A stretch of DNA of 28,026 bases from JAYEIA01 sp964472505 (GTDB taxonomy: Bacteria > Bacteroidota > Bacteroidia > Bacteroidales > JAADGE01): positions 1-28,026 of the forward strand of contig CAYYQW010000052.1 in NCBI GenBank assembly GCA_964472505.1, given 5' to 3'. A program made the translations under genes and the position numbers. The stretch's first letter is position 1. Every line of letters starts with the position of its first letter. The notes under the pieces were generated by a model. That model was not told where the DNA came from. It did no database searches and saw nothing but the letters and a program-made list of their open reading frames with translations. Of the stretch, positions 14,313-20,549 are shown piece by piece.

Positions 14313-16282
14313 AAGCTTTTTTCAATTTTATTTAGTACTTGTTTGTTTATTTCAACCGGATACTTTTCTTTCAGTTCTTGTAGTTTTTGCTTTTCAAGAT
14401 AGTTCTGAAATTCCGAAATAACCGTACCTTTTATGGCTTCAAAGGGCTTTGCTTCGGCTTTTTTTCTGTCGCGTATATAAACCAAAAGTTTATCGGCCGG
14501 CAGCTCTAATGTTTCACGGTTTTTGAATGAAGGATTTTCTTCAAATACATCAAAAACCTTATCTGCAATCTCATTGTCGCCTTTTTGGTATTCACCGCTG
14601 ATTACGAGTTTTAATTCTTCATTTCTTTTGCCTACTCTGTCGGCAATTTCATCGTTGGTCATTTTGTCAAATCCATCGTTGCCGATTCGCAAGAATCTAT
14701 CTGCAATTTTTTCGTCAGCATATTCAAAAACGCTTAATTCCAACAATAAATTATTATGGAATTTGCTTTTATTTTTTTTGTAAAATTTGCGTAATGCAAT
14801 GGTGTCTTGAGAAGCTTTTTCCCAAATAAATTTATTCTTGTATTCAAATAAAAGCATGCCGTCGTGGTATTCTTTGATAATATTGGCGTATTTCGGATTG
14901 TTTTTTTTCAAATTATTCATTTCAAGCTCCGAGAGGCTGTTATATATAAAACGTTTATATTGCCTGTCGTAGTAATTTTCGAGTTTCACGGGATGTTGCT
15001 TTTTTTGATTCAAAACCAAATAATCGGCAAAATCTCTTAGTGTAAACGCTTTTCCGTCGGCTTTAAAGATTACATCGGAAAGCTCCGGTTCATCCGTATA
15101 TTGCCAATTGGCTTTATAAACAGAGCTGTCTAATTGTCCAAGCAAATGGTATTTATTGTTTGTATTTTCATTGAAATTAAATTTTTCTTTGAGAAGTTCA
15201 CGTGTTTTGTTTTCAACCAGCTCGCGCCTTTCCGGGTCGGTATCAATTTTTCTTCTCAATTGGTCGGAAACCGCTTCAAAATCAACCGGCGGGTTTTTGT
15301 CTAAAAGTTTAATGATATGAAAACCCACGCGTGTACGAACCGGCTTTGAGTAATCACCAATATTTTCAAGAGCAAAAGCTGCTTCTTCAAAAGCCGGAAC
15401 CATTCGGCCGGTTGAAAAAGGCCGCATGGCTCCGCCTTTTTTTGCCGATGCTCTGTCTTCGGATTCTTTTTCAGCCAATGCTTCAAACGATTCGCCGGCA
15501 TTCAGGCGTTGCCAAATGCTGTCTGCTTTTTGTTTCTTTGCTTCAACGGCAGCACTGTCGGCATTCGCATCAAGCATCAGCATAATGTGTGCGGTTTGCA
15601 CTGTTCCCGGGTTGGGGCGTTTGTCTTGCAAGCGCACGATATAGTATCCGAAAGGGGTTTGAATGGCTTGTGAAACTTGCTTTTTATCGGCATCGGCAAA
15701 ATATTTTTGCAGGCTGTAAGGCAGCCCGGATAAAGGCGTAAAATTGTATTTGCCCTGATTTCGTGCCACCGATTTTTGATCGGAGGTTTCTTGTGCTACT
15801 TTGTAGAAATTCTCACCGTCGATAATGCGTTTTCTTATTTTTTCTGCTTTTTTCAGTATGTTTTCTTTTTGTTTTTCGCTTGCGTTGGGGTCGGATTTTA
15901 TATAAATCAAATCAAATTTGATATCTGTTTTGCTGTTTTTGTATGCCTCTTGAAGAAGATCTTCATAAACTTTTGATTCAGTTAAAAAAGGCCTTGCCAA
16001 TTGTTGTCTGTAGCCCTCCAATTCATTTTGGAATTGTTTTGAGCTGTCCATTTTAAGGGCTTCGGCTTCGGTAACAAAAAGTTTGTAATTTATAAACAGA
16101 TCCAAATAATCTTCGGGTGCTTTTTTGCCCGTTTGGGTGGTATTGTTTTTTGTATAAATGTACTTGAATTCATCTGCATATACCTTTGTATTGCCTATGG
16201 TTAGAAGAAGTTCTTCTTTTTGTCCGAAACTCAGGCTTGAACAGAATATAATCAGCGCTAAAACAAAGTTGTATTTTTTCAT
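14309..16282 (-). CDS. large periplasmic peptidyl-prolyl isomerase with two parvulin domains
   Basis: A 657-residue exported foldase. The start at 16282 opens a signal peptide (MKKYNFVLALIIFCSSLSFG); an in-frame ATG at 16321 precedes it by 13 unlikely residues. After a SurA-like helical part come two PpiC domains: the first around residues 125-215 (FYKVAQETSDQKS ... TPFGYYIVRLQD), the second around 220-330 (QTAHIMLMLDANA ... GGAMRPFSTGRMVPAFEEAAF ... VGFHIIKLLDK). A long helical C-terminal part of over 300 residues follows. It heads the envelope operon, 115 bp after guaB, with a candidate promoter in that gap, and is coupled to the next gene by an ATGA overlap. Confidence 0.88.
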   Translation of the reverse strand: MKKYNFVLALIIFCSSLSFGQKEELLLTIGNTKVYADEFKYIYTKNNTTQTGKKAPEDYLDLFINYKLFVTEAEALKMDSSKQFQNELEGYRQQLARPFLTESKVYEDLLQEAYKNSKTDIKFDLIYIKSDPNASEKQKENILKKAEKIRKRIIDGENFYKVAQETSDQKSVARNQGKYNFTPLSGLPYSLQKYFADADKKQVSQAIQTPFGYYIVRLQDKRPNPGTVQTAHIMLMLDANADSAAVEAKKQKADSIWQRLNAGESFEALAEKESEDRASAKKGGAMRPFSTGRMVPAFEEAAFALENIGDYSKPVRTRVGFHIIKLLDKNPPVDFEAVSDQLRRKIDTDPERRELVENKTRELLKEKFNFNENTNNKYHLLGQLDSSVYKANWQYTDEPELSDVIFKADGKAFTLRDFADYLVLNQKKQHPVKLENYYDRQYKRFIYNSLSELEMNNLKKNNPKYANIIKEYHDGMLLFEYKNKFIWEKASQDTIALRKFYKKNKSKFHNNLLLELSVFEYADEKIADRFLRIGNDGFDKMTNDEIADRVGKRNEELKLVISGEYQKGDNEIADKVFDVFEENPSFKNRETLELPADKLLVYIRDRKKAEAKPFEAIKGTVISEFQNYLEKQKLQELKEKYPVEINKQVLNKIEKSL

Positions 16283-16375
16283 GATTTTATTGACTTTTAT
16301 TCGATAATGATGTTTTAACATTCATATAAGCAGACTATAAAAAACAGCTGCCAATAATCAGTCTTTACGGAACTG

Positions 16376-16383
16376 CAAAGATA
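16376..16383 (-). promoter_or_regulatory. candidate -7 element for the envelope operon
   Basis: The minus strand reads TATCTTTG, matching the Bacteroidota -7 consensus TAnnTTTG, in the 115-bp gap between guaB and the large parvulin gene, about 90 bp before its ATG. No clear -33 TTG was found. It suggests the envelope operon can be transcribed independently of guaB. Confidence 0.4.
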
Positions 16384-16397
16384 CAATAAATTTAGAA

Positions 16398-17867
16398 TTA
16401 TCGGCTGTAATTTGGTGCTTCACGCGTAATGGTAACATCATGCGGGTGGCTTTCCGTAACTCCGGCATTGGTTATTTTGACAAATTTTGCATCGTGTAAT
16501 GCTTTGATATCTTTGGCTCCGCAATAGCCCATTCCGGCACGCAGCCCGCCCAGCAGTTGGTAAATTACTTCGTGCAGCATACCTTTGTAAGGTACGCGCG
16601 AAGCAATGCCTTCGGGCACCAATTTTGAAATATCGTCTTCGGTATCTTGGAAGTAGCGATCTTTAGAGCCTTCATGCATGGCTTCCACGGAGCCCATGCC
16701 GCGATACGATTTGAATTTACGGCCTTGGTAAATAATGGTTTCTCCGGGTGATTCATCCACACCGGCAAATAATGATCCGAGCATTACCGATGATGCTCCG
16801 GCAGCCAATGCTTTCACAATATCTCCCGAGTAGCGTATGCCGCCGTCTGCAATTACGGGAATATCATATTTAAGAGCGGTTTCGCACACATCAAAAATGG
16901 CCGAGAGCTGCGGTACGCCTACGCCGGCAATTACACGCGTAGTACATATTGAGCCCGGGCCAATACCTACTTTCAAGGCGTCTGCGCCAACTTTTGCAAG
17001 ATCTTCTGCTGCTTGTTTTGTGGCAATATTTCCGGCTATTATATCAATGTCTTTATAGCGTTTCTTGGCTTCTTTCACGGCTTCGATAACGCCTTTGGAA
17101 TGTCCGTGAGCGGTGTCTATCACTATGGCATCGGCTCCGGCTTCGCTCAGGGCATCCATTCTTTCAAAAGCATCTTTTCCCACGCCGGCCGCTGCTGCTA
17201 CCCGAAGTCTTCCGTTGCTGTCTTTGCAGGCATTGGGCCGGTCTTTGGCTTTGGTGATGTCTTTGTAGGTGATTAATCCTACCAGTTTTTCATTTTCGTC
17301 AATCACCGGAAGTTTTTCAATTTTATATTTTTGAAGAATATCGGCAGCCTGTTCCAAATCGATTGATTGGCTGGTGGTTACCAATCGGTCTTTGGTCATT
17401 ATGGCTTCAATTTTTTGTTCTAAATTACGCTCAAAACGTAAATCTCGGTTGGTAACAATTCCAATGAGTTTCTGATCTTTATCCACAACAGGAATACCGC
17501 CAATTTTAAACTTTTTCATTATATCCAAAGCATCTTTCACGCGATGTTCTTTTGAAATGGTGATGGGGTCAATAATCATACCATTTTCGGCACGTTTTAC
17601 TCTACGCACCTGTTGCGCTTGTGATTTTATGCTGAGGTTTTTGTGTATTACGCCAATGCCGCCTTCTACGGCTATGGCAATGGCCAGGTCGGCTTCGGTT
17701 ACGGTGTCCATGGCTGCCGAAACTATCGGTGTGTTAATTTGTATGTTTCTGCTGAAATAACTTTTGAGCGAAGCATCGCGGGGCAGTACTTGTGAAAATG
17801 CGGGCAGTAAAAGAACATCATCAAAGGTAAGGCCGTCGGATACAATTTTTTTTGTTTGAAAAGTCAT
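16398..17867 (-). CDS. guaB: inosine-5'-monophosphate dehydrogenase
   Basis: A 489-residue cytoplasmic enzyme that oxidises IMP to XMP with NAD+, the committed step of GMP synthesis. The TIM barrel starts with LTFDDVLLLPAFS, is interrupted by a pair of CBS domains (about 95-210; PITISKEHRVKDAL and ITYKDITKAKD), then continues through the phosphate-binding and active-site loop GPGSICTTR with catalytic Cys308, the ADGGIRYSGDI strand and the flap containing RYFQDTEDD. Length and motifs are complete. The start MTFQTKKIVSDGLTF (17867) is preferred over an upstream ATG at 17909, because a TAnnTTTG element at 17907-17914 would lie inside the longer version. Confidence 0.97.
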   Translation of the reverse strand: MTFQTKKIVSDGLTFDDVLLLPAFSQVLPRDASLKSYFSRNIQINTPIVSAAMDTVTEADLAIAIAVEGGIGVIHKNLSIKSQAQQVRRVKRAENGMIIDPITISKEHRVKDALDIMKKFKIGGIPVVDKDQKLIGIVTNRDLRFERNLEQKIEAIMTKDRLVTTSQSIDLEQAADILQKYKIEKLPVIDENEKLVGLITYKDITKAKDRPNACKDSNGRLRVAAAAGVGKDAFERMDALSEAGADAIVIDTAHGHSKGVIEAVKEAKKRYKDIDIIAGNIATKQAAEDLAKVGADALKVGIGPGSICTTRVIAGVGVPQLSAIFDVCETALKYDIPVIADGGIRYSGDIVKALAAGASSVMLGSLFAGVDESPGETIIYQGRKFKSYRGMGSVEAMHEGSKDRYFQDTEDDISKLVPEGIASRVPYKGMLHEVIYQLLGGLRAGMGYCGAKDIKALHDAKFVKITNAGVTESHPHDVTITREAPNYSR

Positions 17868-17906
17868 GCCGATTTGTTTATGTGGTTTAAGCGAAAAATT
17901 AATCCC

Positions 17907-17914
17907 CAAAATTA
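17907..17914 (-). promoter_or_regulatory. candidate -7 element for guaB
   Basis: The minus strand reads TAATTTTG, a match to TAnnTTTG, about 40 bp before the chosen guaB ATG. A T-run precedes it and no TTG -33 box is obvious. Its position supports the shorter guaB start. Confidence 0.35.
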
Positions 17915-18108
17915 AAAAAAAACTTAGGGATGCCGGTCTTTTTTTTTCTTTTTAACGAAATGAGGGTTTTCTGAAATCTGTTGAGTATCTTGAACGCTTA
18001 CTTATAATTGAAGAATACGCCCTAAATTCGGCATCCGGGGGGAGTGTTCAAGTTATTTTTTTCGTTTTCGCCAAAGCTATTGCCTTAATATATTTTAACA
18101 TTATGCTG

Positions 18109-18141
18109 ACCAAAGGCTTCGCTCTGAGCGAAGCCTTTGGT
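18109..18141. repeat. perfect 16-bp palindromic hairpin
   Basis: ACCAAAGGCTTCGCTC (18109-18124) is followed by one T and its exact reverse complement (18126-18141). Such a near-continuous palindrome would form a very stable hairpin or cruciform. No U-run follows on either strand, so it does not look like a terminator. Confidence 0.7.
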
Positions 18142-18332
18142 TTGGATAACGTACTGAAGTTTCGCAGCATAATTTTTTTCATTCGTGTTTTTAGATATAA
18201 GTATTTAGATATAAGATATAAGACAATTTTGCCGGCGGGCTGCAAGACAGAATACATGCAGTTTTTTTGCAAAACCGTAAAACAAAAGTGCATAATACCC
18301 AAAATTGAGCGATTCCGCTCAATCGATTAAGC

Positions 18333-18377
18333 AAATGTAAGCATTTCACCTCACCCGGTCGGTGAAAAGCAACATTT
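18333..18377. repeat. imperfect stem-loop
   Basis: AAATGT...TTTCACC (18333-18350) pairs with GGTGAAA...ACATTT (18361-18377) around a 10-nt loop, with a small mismatched bulge in mid-stem. Just before it a perfect 7-bp stem ATTGAGC/GCTCAAT lies at 18304-18323. Confidence 0.5.
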
Positions 18378-18534
18378 CCTAAATCGGGGTTATACCTAAG
18401 TAAAGCGCTTGTTCGCTATGCTCCAACCGCTCAATTTAGGTAATAGTTTGTTATCTGTGCTGACAAAAGCCGCGTAGCGGCGCACTTTATATAGCCTCTG
18501 TTGAGCCGAGGCTGTAATTAAAATAAATGACCAA

Positions 18535-18561
18535 GTTCGGCGGCAGAGCCGACCGCCGAAC
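18535..18561. repeat. GC-rich hairpin
   Basis: GTTCGGCGG and CCGCCGAAC are perfect 9-bp arms around a 9-nt loop. Two weaker stems (18469-18481, GCCGC/GCGGC; 18493-18513, AGCCTC/GAGGCT) lie just before it, about 10-20 nt apart. The GC richness contrasts with the AT-rich surroundings. Confidence 0.6.
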
Positions 18562-18592
18562 GCACCACAGCCTAAAGCGAACGGGGGAAACA

Positions 18593-18680
18593 AGCTCTGA
18601 AAGAGCGTAATATATCAGCATTGGGCAACGCCCAATGTAAATGTAACCGCCCGGTTCTGAGCCCTGAAAGGGCGAAATAT
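18593..18680. repeat. two copies of a CYCTGAAAGRGCGWAATAT repeat around a hairpin
   Basis: AGCTCTGAAAGAGCGTAATAT (18593-18613) and GAGCCCTGAAAGGGCGAAAT (from 18659, running to AT at 18680) are variants of one motif, each a short hairpin followed by WAATAT. Between them is an 8-bp hairpin CATTGGGC AAC GCCCAATG (18619-18637). Similar CCCTGAAAGGGC modules seem to be dispersed in many genomes, from memory and unchecked. Confidence 0.6.
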
Positions 18681-18904
18681 TTCTTTACTAATAGTGACAA
18701 GTCCTTGATTGACAATTATTACAAAAAGTTTTAATTAGAAGAAATGGTTTCATCATGCAGAATGCGAACTACAAAGATTGATTTTTCTCGCATCTTGTTG
18801 TAATCAATCCCCCTTTCCCTTCCGAAATAATCGGAACAGGCACTTTTCTAAGGGGGAACCGCATATTTAAACAATATGCTGTACTTTTGATATTTGTAGT
18901 ATCC

Positions 18905-18920
18905 ATGCGCCTAATTCAAT
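18905..18920. repeat. 16-bp repeat shared with 109-124
   Basis: ATGCGCCTAATTCAAT is the exact reverse complement of 109-124, about 18.8 kb away, and a shorter same-strand copy lies at 317-329. It may be an element end or a conserved site. Confidence 0.6.
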
Positions 18921-19001
18921 AGTATAATTACTGTGAAAATATAGCGTATCAAAAGCCACGATATAAGAGCTTGCGTACCTGCGAAACTTGAGTTAGCCGT
19001 T

Positions 19002-20303
19002 CTAATAGTCGTATTTCTTCCAGAGCTTTTTTAGTTTATCTTTATATTTTGATTCTGCCGGATTATTTTGCGGTTGGTACAGTTTTGTTTTACTGATTTG
19101 CTCGGGCAAAAATTCTTGTTCGGCAAAATTACCTTCGTAGGCATGAGCGTATTTATATTTGTCGCCGTATCCTAAGCTTTTCATAAGTTTGGTTGGAGCG
19201 TTGCGTAAGTGCAGAGGCACCGGTAAGTTGCCGGTTTCTTTCACAATGGCTTGAGCTGCATTAATGGCTTCGTAAGCCGAATTGCTTTTGGCTGAATTAG
19301 CAAGGTAGATGGCGGTTTCCGAAAGAATGATACGGGATTCCGGAAAACCGATTTTATTTACGGCATCAAAACAATTGTTGGCAAGCAGAAGTGCATTTGG
19401 ATTGGCCAAACCAATATCTTCCGAAGCTAAAATTAATAAGCGTCGGGCAATAAATTTGGGCTCTTCGCCGCCCTCAATCATCCTGGCCAGCCAATATACC
19501 GCTGCGTTTGGGTCGCTGCCTCGTATGGATTTTATAAATGCCGAAATGATATCGTAATGCATTTCGCCGGTTTTGTCATAAGCGGCTGTATTTTTTTGCA
19601 AAAGGCTGTTTACCAAGGCATCATTTACTTTTACCTGTTTGTCGGCGGCCGAACTGTGAATCAGTTCCAGTATGTTGTATAGCTTGCGAGCATCACCCCC
19701 GGAATGCAGAAAAAGCGCATGTTTTTCTTCAAAAGTAAATTCTAATTTTTTAAGTTCTGAATCTTTGTTTATTGCGCGTTGCAAAATTTCTTCCAATTCT
19801 TCTTTGGATAGAGAATTCAGAATATACACTTGGCAGCGGGAGAGCAGGGGCGTAATAACCTCGAAAGACGGATTTTCGGTAGTCGCGCCTATGAGTGTTA
19901 CCGTGCCGTCTTCTACGGCGGCGAGCAGTGAGTCTTGTTGCGACTTGCTGAAACGGTGAATTTCATCAATAAACAAAACCGGGTTGGGGCGTGAGAAAAA
20001 TTGCTGTTTGGATGCTTTTTCTATTAGTTCGCGCACGGCTTTTACTCCGGAGCTCACTGCGCTTAAAGTATAAAAAGGGCGGTCTTGTTCATTGGCAATA
20101 ATTTTGGCCAAAGTGGTTTTGCCCACACCGGGCGGGCCCCACAGAATGAACGAGGGCAAATCGCCGGATTCAATAAACTTGCGAAGCGGTGCATTTTCGC
20201 CCGTCAAATGTTTTTGTCCGATATAATCCCCGATTTTTTTGGGGCGCATGCGTTCTGCCAATGGTTTGTTTGCGATAATGGTATTTTTTTGAGTGAAAAA
20301 CAC
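19002..20303 (-). CDS. rarA: replication-associated recombination ATPase RarA (MgsA)
   Basis: A 433-residue AAA+ ATPase related to clamp loaders, acting at stalled replication forks and, in its family, bound to single-strand DNA-binding protein. Visible motifs are PLAERMRPKKIGDYIGQ, Walker A GPPGVGKT (56-63), Walker B LFIDEIHRF (110-118), sensor 1 LIGATTENPSFEV with the arginine finger LLSRCQVY, and the tetramerisation C-terminus with SDPNAAVYWLARMIEGGEEP. The frame begins at GTG (20303); there is no in-frame ATG before Met19, which lies within the conserved ERMRP stretch. A possible promoter element right before the GTG makes the exact start doubtful. It is a stand-alone gene. Confidence 0.94.
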   Translation of the reverse strand: MFFTQKNTIIANKPLAERMRPKKIGDYIGQKHLTGENAPLRKFIESGDLPSFILWGPPGVGKTTLAKIIANEQDRPFYTLSAVSSGVKAVRELIEKASKQQFFSRPNPVLFIDEIHRFSKSQQDSLLAAVEDGTVTLIGATTENPSFEVITPLLSRCQVYILNSLSKEELEEILQRAINKDSELKKLEFTFEEKHALFLHSGGDARKLYNILELIHSSAADKQVKVNDALVNSLLQKNTAAYDKTGEMHYDIISAFIKSIRGSDPNAAVYWLARMIEGGEEPKFIARRLLILASEDIGLANPNALLLANNCFDAVNKIGFPESRIILSETAIYLANSAKSNSAYEAINAAQAIVKETGNLPVPLHLRNAPTKLMKSLGYGDKYKYAHAYEGNFAEQEFLPEQISKTKLYQPQNNPAESKYKDKLKKLWKKYDY

Positions 20304-20305
20304 AA

Positions 20306-20313
20306 CAAAGATA
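20306..20313 (-). promoter_or_regulatory. possible -7 element overlapping the rarA start region
   Basis: The minus strand reads TATCTTTG (TAnnTTTG), ending 2 bp before the GTG start. If functional, transcription would begin at or inside the annotated start, implying a leaderless message or a later start such as TTG at 20261. It may be chance. Confidence 0.25.
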
Positions 20314-20381
20314 AATTTTTCCCGGTAAACCGGAAAATCTCAAGTTTCCCGGTTTTATCAGGTATTTACGGTTTTATTGTC

Positions 20382-20414
20382 ACCCTACGAAGGTTTGGAA
20401 CCATCGTAGGGTAG
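20382..20414. repeat. hairpin repeat, copy 1 (upstream of PocR kinase)
   Basis: ACCCTACGAAGGTT and AACCATCGTAGGGT form a 14-bp stem (one A-A mismatch) around TGG at 20382-20412. The right part, GGTTTGGAACCATCGTAGGG plus TAG (20392-20414), recurs with one change at 23542-23564. Confidence 0.65.
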
Positions 20415-20424
20415 TCCGTAACAG

Positions 20425-20446
20425 CTTCAACATCTCAAAATAATAT
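20425..20446. repeat. third copy of 22-bp dispersed repeat
   Basis: The reverse complement reads ATATTATTTTGAGATGTTGA then AG, matching the copies at 3766-3787 and 3878-3899. It is 13 bp after the preceding hairpin repeat. Confidence 0.6.
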
Positions 20447-20549
20447 CTCGCCTGTATGCTTTCAGTAATTTTTTTTTGTATTAGTCGAGTTTTTTTTAGC
20501 TCCAAAGCAGATAAAATTCTTTATATTTATGTTGACTTAAAGAAATCGT

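Larger units (their letters stand above)
17915..19001. other. 1.1-kb gene-free region rich in hairpins
   Basis: No credible gene is visible; the short open frames here run through hairpins and have no recognisable protein features. Stem-loops occur at 18109-18141, 18304-18323, 18333-18377, 18469-18481, 18493-18513, 18535-18561, 18593-18606, 18619-18637 and 18662-18673. There is also a 12-bp direct repeat TTTAGATATAAG (18190-18201 and 18204-18215), and a 16-bp repeat at 18905-18920 shared with the left end of the window. The part from 18700 to 19001 holds nothing else recognised. Confidence 0.6.

Noticed and set aside
18190..18215. Tandem TTTAGATATAAG repeat as an iteron or origin
   Set aside because: Only two copies are present and no replication-initiator gene or DnaA-box cluster was recognised nearby.
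18048..18330. Overlapping open frames of 75-84 codons on both strands
   Set aside because: They run through a perfect palindrome and short direct repeats, have no recognisable motif or signal peptide, and mirror each other on opposite strands as palindromes make them do.
18396..18593. 65-codon minus-strand open frame
   Set aside because: It covers three GC-rich hairpins and has the Arg/Ala/Gly-rich composition expected from translated palindromes.
18304..18680. CRISPR array
   Set aside because: The hairpins differ in sequence and spacing, with no repeat-spacer regularity and no cas genes in the window.
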